In this document: one piece after another, positions 1 to 8,767 of the stretch
How positions within the stretch are numbered: position 1 is the first letter of the stretch
Layout of the letters: each line of letters opens with the position of its first letter
Origin: Allobosea sp. BK604
GTDB lineage: Bacteria > Pseudomonadota > Alphaproteobacteria > Rhizobiales > Beijerinckiaceae
Direction: 5' to 3'
NCBI RefSeq assembly: GCF_004341515.1
Contig: NZ_SLZF01000004.1
Coordinates: 496,001-560,000 of the forward strand
Length of the DNA stretch: 64,000 bases
Position numbers and translations under genes: made by a program
Notes under the pieces: model-generated
What the model saw: only the letters and a program-made list of their open reading frames with translations
What the model was told of the DNA's origin: nothing
Databases searched by the model: none

Positions 1-46
1 CTTCCGGCCGGCATCTGGCTGGCCCCAACCGCCTCTGGAGACGACC

Positions 47-1477
47 ATGGCGCACGAACTGCAATTCTATATTGACGGCGAATGGGTGCAGCCGAGCGGC
101 AGCCGGACGCTCGGGGTGATCGATCCCTCGAACGAGGAGCCCTTCGCGACGATCGCGCTCGGCGAGCAGGCCGATGTCGACCGGGCCGTCGCGGCTGCGC
201 GCGCCGCCTTTCCGGCCTTCGCTGCGACCTCGCGCGAGGAGCGGCTGGCGCTGATGCGGCGCCTGCTCGAAGCCTACAAGGCCCGCTATGACGACATCGC
301 CGCGACCTTGTCGCGCGAGATGGGTGCCCCGAAGGATCTGGCGCACCGTGCCCAGGCCGGCATGGGCACGGCCCATCTCGGCAAGATGATCGAGACCCTG
401 GAGAACTACGCTTTCGAGGAGCTGCGCGGCACGACCCTGATCGCCAAGGAGCCGATCGGCGTCGTCGGCATGATCACGCCGTGGAACTGGCCGATCAACC
501 AGATCATGTGCAAGGTCGCGCCCGCGCTCGCCGCCGGCTGCACCATGGTGCTGAAGCCGAGCGAGATCGCTCCGCTCAACGCCATCATCTTCGCCGAGGC
601 GATGCACGAGGCCGGGGTGCCCAAGGGCGTGTTCAACCTGGTCAATGGCGACGGCCCGACCGTCGGCGAGGCGATCGCGCGCCATCCGGGCGTCGACATG
701 GTCTCCTTCACCGGCTCGACCCGCGCCGGCATCCTCGTCGCCAAGGCGGCGGCCGATACGGTCAAGCGCGTGCACCAGGAGCTCGGCGGCAAATCGGCCA
801 ACATCATCCTCGACGATGCCGACCTCAGGAAGTCGGTGAAGCTCGGCGTCGAGAGCGTGATGCGCAACTCCGGCCAGTCCTGCAACGCGCCGACCCGGAT
901 GTTCGTGCCGTCCGCTCTGCATGACGAGGCGGTCGCGATCGCCAAGGCGGTAGCCGAGCCGCTCAAGGTCGGCGCGCCCGGCGCCGAGGGCACCTGGCTC
1001 GGCCCGGTCGTCAGCGAAACGCAATACAACAAGATCCAGCGCCTGATCGAGGCCGGCATCAGCGAGGGTGCCGATCTCGTCACCGGCGGCCCGGGGCGCC
1101 CCGAGGACCTCAACCGGGGCTATTACGTCCGCCCGACCGTCTTCGCCAATGTCACCGACGAGATGACGATCGCGCGCGAGGAAATCTTCGGGCCGGTACT
1201 CTCGATCCTGCCTTACAAGAGCGATGAGGAAGTGATCGCCCGGGCGAATGACACGCCCTACGGGCTGGCGTCCTATGTCCAGTCCGGCTCGATCGAGCGC
1301 GCCCGCAAGGTCGCGGCGAAGATGCGCAGCGGCAATGTCTATATCAACTATCCGGCCTGGGATGCGGGCGCTCCGTTCGGTGGCTACAAGCAATCCGGCA
1401 ATGGCCGCGAATACGCCGATTTCGGGCTCGACGAGTTCTTGGAGATCAAGGGAACGGTCGGCTACGCGGCCGCCTGA
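47..1477 (+). CDS. Aldehyde dehydrogenase family protein (NAD(P)-dependent)
   Basis: 476 residues, the usual length for the ALDH superfamily, which oxidises aldehydes to carboxylic acids with NAD(P)+. Visible signatures are the N-terminal cofactor-binding stretch with TPWNWP, the ELGGKSANI motif carrying the general-base Glu, the catalytic Cys in GQSCNAP, and the C-terminal EEIFGPVLSI and PFGGYKQSG motifs. The substrate cannot be read from the sequence; homologues of this type act on many aliphatic, aromatic or betaine aldehydes. The start at the first ATG follows a weak GGAG. An aldo/keto reductase lies 181 bp downstream on the same strand, but the gap is large enough for separate promoters. 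Family assignment is sure, substrate unknown. Confidence 0.93.
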   Translation: MAHELQFYIDGEWVQPSGSRTLGVIDPSNEEPFATIALGEQADVDRAVAAARAAFPAFAATSREERLALMRRLLEAYKARYDDIAATLSREMGAPKDLAHRAQAGMGTAHLGKMIETLENYAFEELRGTTLIAKEPIGVVGMITPWNWPINQIMCKVAPALAAGCTMVLKPSEIAPLNAIIFAEAMHEAGVPKGVFNLVNGDGPTVGEAIARHPGVDMVSFTGSTRAGILVAKAAADTVKRVHQELGGKSANIILDDADLRKSVKLGVESVMRNSGQSCNAPTRMFVPSALHDEAVAIAKAVAEPLKVGAPGAEGTWLGPVVSETQYNKIQRLIEAGISEGADLVTGGPGRPEDLNRGYYVRPTVFANVTDEMTIAREEIFGPVLSILPYKSDEEVIARANDTPYGLASYVQSGSIERARKVAAKMRSGNVYINYPAWDAGAPFGGYKQSGNGREYADFGLDEFLEIKGTVGYAAA

Positions 1478-1658
1478 GCTACGGACGACATGAGAAGGGA
1501 GCGCAGCGTGATTGTTTAGCTGCGCTTCATATGGCGTTGCCTGGTTGCGTGCTTATCGCGGCGCAATCAGCATCCCAGATAAGGGGCGCCATGTCGCTCG
1601 CGGAGCTTCCACTGCCCGCGAGCGCTCGCAGTTCCAGTTCCTTATCGAGGACATCTCC

Positions 1659-2534
1659 ATGTCTCAGCCAAATGCAGCCCAGTCCGGAACCTTCCGGATC
1701 GGCAATGATATTGAAGTCAACCGCCTCGGCTTCGGCGCCATGCGCATCACCGGGCGCGGCATCTGGGGCGAGCCCGCCGATCATGCCGAGGCGATCCGCA
1801 CCCTGAAACGTCTGCCGGAACTCGGCGTGAACTTCATCGACACCGCCGATTCCTATGGGCCGGATGTCTCGGAGAAGCTGATCCGCGAGGCGCTCCATCC
1901 CTATTCCGGCCTGCTGATCGCCACCAAGGGCGGCTTGACCCGCGGCGGCCCCGACCAATGGACCCCGAAGGGCGATCCCGATTATCTCATCGGCCAGGCC
2001 AAGAAGAGCCTGCAGAAGCTCGGCGTCGAGCGGATCGACCTCTGGCAGCTCCACCGCATCGATCCGAAGGTACCGCGCGACGAGCAGTTCGCTGCGGTGA
2101 AATCGTTGCTCGACGACGGCATCATCCGCCATGCGGGCCTGAGCGAGGTCTCCGTCGCCGATATCGAGGCCGCCCGGAAAGTCTTCCGGGTCGCGACCGT
2201 GCAGAACCGCTACAACCTCGTCGATCGCGGCAGCGAGGACGTGCTGGATTATTGCGAGCAGCACGGCATCGGCTTCATCCCGTGGTATCCGCTCGCCGCC
2301 GGCAATCTCGCCAAGTCCGGCTCGCTGCTCGACACGATCGCGCATCGCCAGGGCGTCGGGCCGAGCCAGGTCGCGCTGGCCTGGGTGCTGAAGCGCAGCC
2401 CGGTGATGTTGCCGATCCCGGGCACCTCGCAGGTGGCGCATCTCGAGGAGAATGTCGCCGCGGCGGCGCTCGCGCTCTCGGACGATGAGTTTGCTGGGCT
2501 CGATCGCGCCGGCAAGGCCGAAGCCGGCCGCTGA
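1659..2534 (+). CDS. Aldo/keto reductase
   Basis: 291 residues. Members of this superfamily reduce aldehydes and ketones to alcohols with NADPH in a (beta/alpha)8 barrel. The tetrad regions are visible: Asp and Tyr in [10 protein letters not shown], Lys in LIATKGG and His in LWQLHRID. The NADPH-binding end is [17 protein letters not shown] chose the ATG at 1659 rather than an in-frame start at 1512, because the upstream 49 codons give a non-family leader and a GAGG Shine-Dalgarno sits about 9 nt before 1659. It resembles the oxidoreductases often annotated as YajO/Tas-like. The stop is directly adjacent to the stop of the convergent HPP gene. Substrate unknown. Confidence 0.92.
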   Translation: MSQPNAAQSGTFRIGNDIEVNRLGFGAMRITGRGIWGEPADHAEAIRTLKRLPELGVNFIDTADSYGPDVSEKLIREALHPYSGLLIATKGGLTRGGPDQWTPKGDPDYLIGQAKKSLQKLGVERIDLWQLHRIDPKVPRDEQFAAVKSLLDDGIIRHAGLSEVSVADIEAARKVFRVATVQNRYNLVDRGSEDVLDYCEQHGIGFIPWYPLAAGNLAKSGSLLDTIAHRQGVGPSQVALAWVLKRSPVMLPIPGTSQVAHLEENVAAAALALSDDEFAGLDRAGKAEAGR

Positions 2535-3065
2535 TCAGCCTCTGGCGCGATAGGCTTTGCCGGAGACCAGCCGGTGGAAGCCTGTCCCGATCAGCACGAT
2601 CGCGAGCGCGCCAAAAAGCACGGGCGTGATCAGGAAAGGCCAGGGCGCCCCTGCCATCAGCACGACGAGCGGATCGGCGCCCGCCGGCGGGTGTAGGGTT
2701 CCGGTCAGGGACATGCAGCTGATTGCAAGTCCGACGCCGAGCGCCAACCCGAACGGCGTCGGGCCGACCAGCGCCAGCACGCAAAGCCCGGCGATCGTCG
2801 AGATCAAATGACCTCCGATGACGTTGCGCGGTTGCGCCAGCGGGCTTTGCGGAAGGGCGAAGACGAGCACGCAGCTCGCGCCGAAAGGCGCGATCAGCAG
2901 GAGCGCCCCGCTCTGCAGGCCGCCGATGGCGAGGGCGAGGATGGTGAGGAATCCGCCCAGACCAGCCAGCAGCGCTTCGCGCAGGCGCAAGGCACCGTGC
3001 GGCAGGCCCAGACGGGAGCGCAGAGGTTGGACGATGGCGGTATCGGCCGCGTCAGGTGGTGGCAT
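2535..3065 (-). CDS. HPP family integral membrane protein
   Basis: 176 residues with about four to five hydrophobic segments. The name-giving HPP motif is present in TLHPPAGADPLVV, preceded by GASCVLVFALPQSPLAQPRNVIGGH, the second conserved block, here cited by its ends only: GASCVL and RNVIGGH. HPP proteins are membrane proteins; plant and cyanobacterial members have been linked to nitrite transport, but most bacterial ones are uncharacterised. The ATG at 3065 is preferred over one at 3191, because the upstream 42 codons are Arg/Pro-rich and overlap the 3' end region of the formate dehydrogenase gene. Its stop abuts that of the convergent aldo/keto reductase with no intergenic space, so any terminator must lie inside a coding region. 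Confidence 0.85.
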   Translation of the reverse strand: MPPPDAADTAIVQPLRSRLGLPHGALRLREALLAGLGGFLTILALAIGGLQSGALLLIAPFGASCVLVFALPQSPLAQPRNVIGGHLISTIAGLCVLALVGPTPFGLALGVGLAISCMSLTGTLHPPAGADPLVVLMAGAPWPFLITPVLFGALAIVLIGTGFHRLVSGKAYRARG

Positions 3066-3141
3066 GATGTCTCGCTCGGCAAAGGCGTAGGGCAGGGGGC
3101 GGCGGCTCCGATGACCGGCGCCGCCGCGGGGCAGCTCGTGC

Positions 3142-4347
3142 TCAGCCGGCCTTCCGGAACTTCGCCGCTTCCTCGGAGCCGCCGGTGGCATTGCCCTTCG
3201 AATAGGAATGGGCGCCGGTGCCGGCGAGTGCGCCGCCCTGGACGATCAGGTACTCGTCGCGGATCGGCCGGCCCTCGAACCAGCATTCCAGGATCTCGCG
3301 CACGCCAGCCGCATAGCGCGCCTGGGCCGAGAGCGAAGTGCCGGAAATATGCGGTGTCATGCCGTGATGCGGCATCGTCCGCCAGGGATGGTCCTTCGGC
3401 GCCGGTTGCGGGAACCAGACATCCCCCGCATATCCCGCGAGCTGGCCGTTTTCGAGGGCGCGCCCGATGGCGTCGCGGTCGCAGAGTTTGCCGCGCGCGG
3501 TGTTGACCAGATAGGCGCCGCGCTTGAACAGCTTGAGCGTCTCCTCGTTGATCATGTGCTCGGTCTCCGGATGGAGCGGGCAGTTGAGCGTGACCACGTC
3601 GCAGACGCCGTACATCTCCTCGCGTGTCGCGTGCCAGGTCAGGCCGAGCTCGTGCTCGACCTCGGCCGGCAGCCGATGGCGATCGGTATAGTGCAGGTGC
3701 ATGTCAAAGGGTTTCAGGCGACGCAGCACGGCCAGCCCGATCCGCCCCGCCGCGACCGTTCCGACATGCATGCCCTCGACATCATAGGAGCGCGTGACGC
3801 AATCGGCGATGTTCCAGCCGCCCTGCACAACCCATTGGTAGGACGGGATATAATTGCGCACGAGCCCGAGGATCATCATCACCACGTGCTCGGAGACGCT
3901 GATCGAGTTGCAGTAGGTGACCTCGGCGACGGTGACGCCGCGATCGATCGCCGCCTGCAGGTCGACATGATCCGAGCCGATGCCGGCCGTCAGCGCGAGC
4001 TTGAGCTTCGGCGCCTTGGCGATGCGCTCGGCCGTCAGATAGGCCGGCCAGAAGGGCTGTGAGATGACGATCTCGGCATCGTGCAGCTCGCGCTCGAGCT
4101 GCGAGTTCGCTCCGTCCTTGTCGGAGGTGACGACGAGCGTATGGCCCAGCGATTCCAGGTATTTGCGCAGTCCGAGCTCGCCCGAGACGCTGCCGAGCAG
4201 GGTGCCCGGCTGGAAGTCGATCGCCTTCGGTGTCGGTAGCGTCTGGCCGCCGGGATAGCGCTCGATCTTGGGCAGGTCGTCGCGCGCATAGGATTTCGGA
4301 TAGCCGTCGACCGGATCATCGTAGAGGACGCAGACAACCTTTGCCAT
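3142..4347 (-). CDS. NAD-dependent formate dehydrogenase
   Basis: 401 residues, the same length as the metal-free formate dehydrogenase of Pseudomonas sp. 101. It oxidises formate to CO2 and yields NADH in the cytoplasm. Family marks are the GTVAAGRIGLAVLRR nucleotide-binding loop, the NAD-selective Asp in HYTDRHRLP, VNTARGKLCDRD, and the catalytic His in MTPHISGTSL. The C-terminal GALAGTGAHSYSKGNATGG tail is diagnostic of the bacterial FDH group within the D-2-hydroxyacid dehydrogenase superfamily. The ATG at 4347 is supported by an AGGGAG Shine-Dalgarno and by matching the family N-terminus (MAKVVCVLYDD); an in-frame start at 4566 would add 73 foreign residues. A LysR regulator lies 85 bp upstream on the same strand. 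Confidence 0.96.
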   Translation of the reverse strand: MAKVVCVLYDDPVDGYPKSYARDDLPKIERYPGGQTLPTPKAIDFQPGTLLGSVSGELGLRKYLESLGHTLVVTSDKDGANSQLERELHDAEIVISQPFWPAYLTAERIAKAPKLKLALTAGIGSDHVDLQAAIDRGVTVAEVTYCNSISVSEHVVMMILGLVRNYIPSYQWVVQGGWNIADCVTRSYDVEGMHVGTVAAGRIGLAVLRRLKPFDMHLHYTDRHRLPAEVEHELGLTWHATREEMYGVCDVVTLNCPLHPETEHMINEETLKLFKRGAYLVNTARGKLCDRDAIGRALENGQLAGYAGDVWFPQPAPKDHPWRTMPHHGMTPHISGTSLSAQARYAAGVREILECWFEGRPIRDEYLIVQGGALAGTGAHSYSKGNATGGSEEAAKFRKAG

Positions 4348-4432
4348 TTCGGGGCTCCCTTGACTGTGAGGCAAAGAGGAAGCGCCCGCCCGTCCAATGA
4401 CGATCGGCAATATCGGGTGATCAGGGCCTGCT

Positions 4433-5518
4433 CTATTTGGCTGAGCCGATCCCTGAGGTGATACTGGCTGGTTCGCGTTTCCTCGTTCGACTGTTGCTCG
4501 GCTTGCTTTCAGCTTCGTGCCGCGTCGAACGATTTGAGGATTGCGCGGCGGGGTGATCAAATCCAATGAAAGTTTTGGAAGGCTTGATCGAAGGCGTCGA
4601 TGGAGACGCGCCTATCCCATCGCGCAGCTCGGCCGCGAAATCCATGCCGGCAAGGCTTGCCGCGAGTGCGTTCGCCATGGCCGAGCTCGGCTCGCGGTCG
4701 GACAGCACGAGGCCGATCGTCTGGCTCTGTTCGGGCTCGACCAATCGCACGGCCGCCAGATCGGCGGCAGCACCGAACAGATAGAGGAAACTATCCGGCA
4801 CGATGCTGGCCCAGCCGCCCTGGCGCAGATGCGAGCACAGCGCCAGGAACGAGTTGCTGACCACCGTCGGCGCAATCGCGACGCCGACGGAATCGGCGAG
4901 CCGATTGATGATGCGCCGGTTCTGCATGTCCTCGCTGAGCAGGCAGAGCCGCGACCCGGCCGCCTCGCGCCAGGTCAGGCGCTCGCGCGAGGCGAGCGGG
5001 TGGTTCCGCCCGGCAATGAAGATGAAGCGTTCGCGGTAGAGCGGCAGGCGCCGGACATGCTCGATCGGCTCGTTGTCGAGATAGGTCAGGCCGCCATCGA
5101 TCTCGAAAGCGTCGAGTCCTTGCGCGATGGCGCGCGAGGTCAGCGACAGGATCTCGATCTTCGCGTCGGGATGGCAGGCCAGGAAGCGGGCGCTGAGCAG
5201 CGCGATGGCCGGCATCGCCGCCGGGATGACGCCGAGCCGCAACGTGCCGGTCAGGCCGCTGCGCAGCCCCGTGAGGTCTTCGCGCAGGCTGCCGTAATCG
5301 GCGAGGATCTGGCGGCCCCAGACCAACAGCTTCTCGCCCTCTGGAGTGAGCCCGACGAATTTGTGGCTGCGGACGACGAGCTGCGCCTCGAGATCCTCCT
5401 CGAGCTTGCGGATGGCAGCCGACAGTGTCGGCTGCGCGATGTTGCAGGCGTCGGCCGCGCGGGCGAAGTGACGTTCCCGTGCGAGCGTGACGAAATAGGA
5501 GAGCTGGCGAATGAGCAT
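4433..5518 (-). CDS. LysR-type transcriptional regulator
   Basis: 361 residues. The N-terminal winged helix-turn-helix is clear (MLIRQLSYFVTLARERHF, then AADACNIAQPTLSAAIRKLE), followed by a periplasmic-binding-like effector domain to about residue 300. The last 55 residues are a Ser/Arg/Lys-rich tail with no family counterpart, so the gene is longer than the usual 300 residues. The start at 5518 is chosen because the family begins within a few residues of the HTH; an ATG at 5641 would add 41 unrelated residues. It lies upstream of the formate dehydrogenase in the same direction and divergent from the GlcG-like gene at 5838, so either may be a target. The effector is unknown. Confidence 0.9.
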   Translation of the reverse strand: MLIRQLSYFVTLARERHFARAADACNIAQPTLSAAIRKLEEDLEAQLVVRSHKFVGLTPEGEKLLVWGRQILADYGSLREDLTGLRSGLTGTLRLGVIPAAMPAIALLSARFLACHPDAKIEILSLTSRAIAQGLDAFEIDGGLTYLDNEPIEHVRRLPLYRERFIFIAGRNHPLASRERLTWREAAGSRLCLLSEDMQNRRIINRLADSVGVAIAPTVVSNSFLALCSHLRQGGWASIVPDSFLYLFGAAADLAAVRLVEPEQSQTIGLVLSDREPSSAMANALAASLAGMDFAAELRDGIGASPSTPSIKPSKTFIGFDHPAAQSSNRSTRHEAESKPSNSRTRKREPASITSGIGSAK

Positions 5519-5837
5519 CGGAAAGCCCGGGTAATCGTTATTCCCATTGGGATATATCGATTGCCAAAGATAGCCAAGCCTTCGCCTCACATTGAGTGCT
5601 TCCGGCAGCCGCGGAAGCCCATCGGAAACCCGCCATTCCAATTGGAAAAATTTGCCACGAGGCGCCGCTTGCCCGTTTCGCAGAAGTGCATCCGGTCGGC
5701 GGAAATCAAAGTTCCGAGTGAATATAACGACGCGCCTGATCTCATCTAACGCAATCTAACGAGTTTTCGCGGTTGCCGCACTGGTCTGGAAGCGCGGAGG
5801 CGGCGATGGTCCGGACGTCGGAGACACGGGGCGGATC
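5519..5837. promoter_or_regulatory. Divergent intergenic region with two LysR-like palindromes
   Basis: 319 bp without a gene, between the LysR start and the GlcG-like start. Two dyads are visible: TCCCATTGGGA at 5542-5552, 24-34 nt upstream of the LysR ATG, and the perfect 12-bp palindrome TTCCAATTGGAA at 5636-5647. They share the TCC/GGA architecture, as expected for two half-occupied sites of one regulator. The spacing and divergent layout fit classical LysR autoregulation with activation of the opposite gene. No experiment supports this; it is read from symmetry and position. Confidence 0.5.
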
Positions 5838-6251
5838 ATGCAACTCAGCTCGCAGCAGGCGCAGGTCATCATCGACGGCGCACAAGCAAAGGCCGGCGAG
5901 ATCGGCCTGCCCGTCGTCATCGCCGTGCTCGATGCCGGCGCGCATCTCAAGGCTTTCAGCCGGATGGACGGTGCCGTGCTGGCCTCGATCGACATTGCCA
6001 AGCGCAAGGCTGCGACGGCCGTGCTGTTCCAGGCCAATAGCGAGGCGGTCTGGGACTATTGCAAGCCGGGTGCTCCCGCTCCGGGGCTGGAGCTCACCAA
6101 TGGAGGGCTTGCGCCGTTCGGCGGCGGCATCCCGCTGAAGGGGCCGGACGGAGCCGTCATCGGTGCGCTCGGCGTCTCCGGCGGCTCGGTGCAGCAGGAC
6201 GTCGAGGTCGCGCAGGCGGCGCTCGCCGCCTTCGAGCGGCTATCGGGCTGA
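5838..6251 (+). CDS. GlcG/HbpS-like heme-binding family protein (DUF336)
   Basis: 137 residues covering one GlcG/HbpS domain, the fold of GlcG from glycolate clusters and of the heme-degrading HbpS of Streptomyces. The fold is seen in PVVIAVLDAGAHLKAFSRMDGA, cited by its core VVIAVLDAG, then a DIAKRKAATA helix and the Gly-rich FGGGIPLKG segment followed by IGALGVSGGSVQQDVEVA. There is no signal peptide, so it is predicted cytoplasmic. Such proteins sit beside oxidoreductases in many proteobacteria, but a biochemical role is rarely proven. It probably begins an operon with the short-chain dehydrogenase 48 bp downstream. Confidence 0.85.
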   Translation: MQLSSQQAQVIIDGAQAKAGEIGLPVVIAVLDAGAHLKAFSRMDGAVLASIDIAKRKAATAVLFQANSEAVWDYCKPGAPAPGLELTNGGLAPFGGGIPLKGPDGAVIGALGVSGGSVQQDVEVAQAALAAFERLSG

Positions 6252-6299
6252 CCTCGCGCGGCCACGCCAATCCAGATTCAATCAACAGAGGAAAGACCG

Positions 6300-7103
6300 A
6301 TGTCCAAGACCATCCTCATCACCGGCGCGGGCTCCGGCTTCGGCAAGGCCGCTGCGATCGGCATGGCGAAGAATGGCCACAGCATCATCGCCACCGTCCA
6401 GGTCTCCTCACAGGTGACGCCGCTGCGCGAGGAGGCTGCGTCGCTGGGCCTGAAGAATTTTCAGGTCGAGCGGCTCGACCTGACCGATCCCTATGACATC
6501 AAGCAGGCGCAGGGCTGGGATTTCGACGTGCTCTGGAACAATGCCGGCATGGGCGAGGCGGGGCCGGTCTGGGAAATCCCGATCGAGCTCGTGCGCAGGA
6601 ATTACGAGGTCAATGTCTTCCTGCCGCTCGTGCTGACCCAGGGCGTGGTGCAGCGCTGGGTGCGCGAAGGCAAGCAGGGCAAGGTCGTGTTCACCTCGTC
6701 GATGGGCGGCCTGTTCACCCCGGCGAACTGGGGTACCTATGTCTCGACCAAGCACGCGCTCGAGGCCTTTGCCGAGGCGATGCAACACGAGCTCGCCGGC
6801 TACGGCATCAAGGTCCAGACCATCAATCCCGGCGCCTATTACACCGGCTATAACGAGACCATGGCCGATAATCCGTTCCGCTGGCTCGACGACAGCAAGA
6901 ATTTCACCAAGCGCGCCGAGCTGCGCAAAGGCTTCGACGACTTCTTCGCCACGCCAGAGGGCAAGATGGATCCTCAGGAGATGATCGACCGGATGATCGA
7001 GATCGTCCCGGCCGATACGGGCAAGTTCCGCAATGTCTGCCCGAAGGCGATCGAGGACATGCTCAAGGCGCATCAGCTCGCCGCCTGGGAGAACCAGATC
7101 TGA
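6300..7103 (+). CDS. Short-chain dehydrogenase/reductase (SDR)
   Basis: 267 residues. It is a classical SDR with a Rossmann cofactor loop TGAGSGFG at residues 8-15, the NNAG motif (LWNNAGMGE), catalytic Ser in FTSSMGG, and the Tyr-x3-Lys pair in YVSTKHALEAFAEAMQ, cited here as YVSTK. SDRs reduce carbonyls or oxidise alcohols with NAD(P)H. An AGAGG Shine-Dalgarno precedes the ATG. It lies between the GlcG-like gene and a secreted NTF2-like gene, and a second SDR follows at 7826, so the four genes may form one divergent unit under the LysR regulator. The substrate cannot be assigned. Confidence 0.93.
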   Translation: MSKTILITGAGSGFGKAAAIGMAKNGHSIIATVQVSSQVTPLREEAASLGLKNFQVERLDLTDPYDIKQAQGWDFDVLWNNAGMGEAGPVWEIPIELVRRNYEVNVFLPLVLTQGVVQRWVREGKQGKVVFTSSMGGLFTPANWGTYVSTKHALEAFAEAMQHELAGYGIKVQTINPGAYYTGYNETMADNPFRWLDDSKNFTKRAELRKGFDDFFATPEGKMDPQEMIDRMIEIVPADTGKFRNVCPKAIEDMLKAHQLAAWENQI

Positions 7104-7201
7104 GAGCCGGACCGACTGCCCCGTCCGCCCCCTCGCATCTGCCGTCGGCGGCCGGCCCCAAGGCGACGGCCGTCCAAAGGCTTTCCCAAAAGGACCATGA
7201 G

Positions 7202-7702
7202 ATGAACAGCAGACAGTCGACCAACCGACGCCGCGGCGCTGGCCTGCTCGCGGTCGGTCTGGCAGCACTCCTTGGCGCCCCGGCCGCGCTGGCGCAGCCA
7301 GGTGACAACAAGGCGATCGTGCAGCGTGCCTTCGCGGCCTGGGCGGCCGGGACCGGTGGTCCCTATGACCTCCTCACTGATGACGCGAGCTGGACCATCA
7401 CCGGCAACTCGCTGGCCTCGAAGACTTATGGCAGCCGCGAAGCCTTCATGAGCGAGGTGATCAGGCCCTTCAACGCGCGCATGAGCACAGGACTGAAACC
7501 AACCATCCGCAATCTCTATGCCGAGGGCGACACCGTCGTCGTCTTCTTCGACGCCAGCGGTACCGCACGCGACGGCAAGCCCTATGCCAATACCTATGCC
7601 TGGTTCCTCGATATGCGCGGCGGCAAGATCGAGAGGGCTCACGCCTTCTTCGACAGCATCGTGTTCAATGATTTCTGGAGCCGCGTGAAACCGGCTCAGT
7701 AG
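7202..7702 (+). CDS. Secreted NTF2-like (SnoaL-type) protein
   Basis: 166 residues. Residues 1-31 form a signal peptide with a basic start, a hydrophobic core (LLAVGLAALLG) and an ALA-Q cleavage site, so the mature protein is predicted periplasmic. The rest has the cone-shaped NTF2-like pattern: AIVQRAFAAWAAG, LLTDDASWTITGNS, and a C-terminal beta segment GKIERAHAFFD. SnoaL-like members are ketosteroid isomerase-fold enzymes or ligand-binding proteins. An AAAAGGA sequence sits upstream of the ATG at 7202. The function is not known; the context of two SDRs suggests small-molecule redox or isomerisation. The gene ends 8 bp before a 100-bp dispersed repeat. Confidence 0.8.
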   Translation: MNSRQSTNRRRGAGLLAVGLAALLGAPAALAQPGDNKAIVQRAFAAWAAGTGGPYDLLTDDASWTITGNSLASKTYGSREAFMSEVIRPFNARMSTGLKPTIRNLYAEGDTVVVFFDASGTARDGKPYANTYAWFLDMRGGKIERAHAFFDSIVFNDFWSRVKPAQ

Positions 7703-7710
7703 TGCACTTA

Positions 7711-7810
7711 GAGCATATTCGAGCGAAGTGGACGCCGGTTCGCGTGAAGAAAATGCGTCAAAACAAATAGATAGCGGATTTTCGCGATTCGAAGAAACGC
7801 GGAAATGCTC
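7711..7810. repeat. 100-bp dispersed repeat, copy 1
   Basis: A 100-bp element bounded by GAGCAT and ATGCTC inverted ends. Its internal sequence matches copies at 18057-18156 and 44197-44296; copies 2 and 3 are in the opposite orientation. By eye, copies 1 and 3 differ at about ten positions. The core GACGCATTTTCTTCACGCG (seen on the minus strand) is the most conserved part. It lies wholly between two genes and supplies a spurious in-frame ATG at 7805. No transposase is present; it looks like a miniature non-autonomous or REP/RIME-like intergenic element typical of Hyphomicrobiales. Confidence 0.85.
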
Positions 7811-7825
7811 GAGACGGAGGCCACC

Positions 7826-8671
7826 ATGGCAACATGGTTCATCACCGGGGCTTCGCGCGGCTTCGGCGCGCGTATCGCCCGGCTCGCCTTGGCGAAGGGC
7901 GACAATGTCGCCGCCACCGCGCGCAACCCGCATGCGGTGAGCGAGCAACTCGGCGAGCATCCGAATCTGCTGCCGCTGGCGCTCGACGTCACCGACGAGG
8001 CGCAGTGCCGGGCCGCGGCCGCGGCCGCGGTCGAGCGTTTCGGCCGGATCGACGTGCTGCTGAACAATGCCGGCTACGGCCTGCTCGGCGCGGTCGAGGA
8101 AGCCAGCGCTGCCGAGGTCGAGGCGCTCTACCGGACGAATGTCTTCGGACTGCTGGCCGTGACCCGCGCCATCTTGCCCCAGATGCGGGCGCAGCGCTCC
8201 GGCCGCATCCTGAACATCTCATCGATCGGCGGTTATCGTGCGGGCGCAGGCTTCGGCGTCTACAGCTCGACCAAATTCGCCGTCGAGGGGCTGTCGGAAT
8301 CGCTGCATGCCGAACTCGCACCGCTCGGCATCCATGTCACCGTGGTCGAGCCCGGCTATTTCCGCACGGATTTCCTCGATTCCTCCTCGCTCGCGGTGAG
8401 CAAGGCCTCGATCGCCGACTATCACGAAACAGCGGGCAAGGTGCGCAATGTCGCCTCCGGACTCAATCACGAGCAGCCCGGCGATCCGGACAAGCTGGCA
8501 AAGGTCCTGGTCGATTTCGCCGATGCGCCCAATCCGCCGGTCCGCCTGCCGCTCGGGAGCGATACGGTCGCGGCGATCGCCGCCAAGCACGCCTCCGACG
8601 ACAAGATCCTGGCCGAATGGCGGGCCATCTCGGTCTCGACGGATTTCGTCCCGCCGACCGCCGCCGTCTGA
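7826..8671 (+). CDS. Short-chain dehydrogenase/reductase (SDR)
   Basis: 281 residues. Classical SDR: TGASRGFG cofactor loop near the N-terminus, LLNNAGYG, catalytic Ser in ISSIGGYR, and Tyr-x3-Lys in YSSTKFAVEG. The sequence type (SRGFGARIARLALAKG) resembles the oxidoreductases commonly annotated as ketoreductase or short-chain SDR of unknown substrate. The ATG at 7826 is chosen because GACGGAGG stands 6-13 nt upstream; an in-frame ATG at 7805 lies inside the 100-bp repeat and would add seven residues encoded by the repeat end. The repeat separates it from the NTF2-like gene, so it may be expressed independently of the upstream operon. Confidence 0.93.
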   Translation: MATWFITGASRGFGARIARLALAKGDNVAATARNPHAVSEQLGEHPNLLPLALDVTDEAQCRAAAAAAVERFGRIDVLLNNAGYGLLGAVEEASAAEVEALYRTNVFGLLAVTRAILPQMRAQRSGRILNISSIGGYRAGAGFGVYSSTKFAVEGLSESLHAELAPLGIHVTVVEPGYFRTDFLDSSSLAVSKASIADYHETAGKVRNVASGLNHEQPGDPDKLAKVLVDFADAPNPPVRLPLGSDTVAAIAAKHASDDKILAEWRAISVSTDFVPPTAAV

Positions 8672-8767
8672 TCGGACCGCGCCGCTCTCCAAACGTCGTC
8701 TGCTCGATTGTCAGCGCTATGCTCGCTCGAATATAACGGAAGCGAGAGCGCAGGATCGGTCGAGTCC

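Noticed and set aside
7805-7825. Upstream ATG for the second SDR
   Set aside because: It lies in the end of the 100-bp repeat; the Shine-Dalgarno favours 7826.
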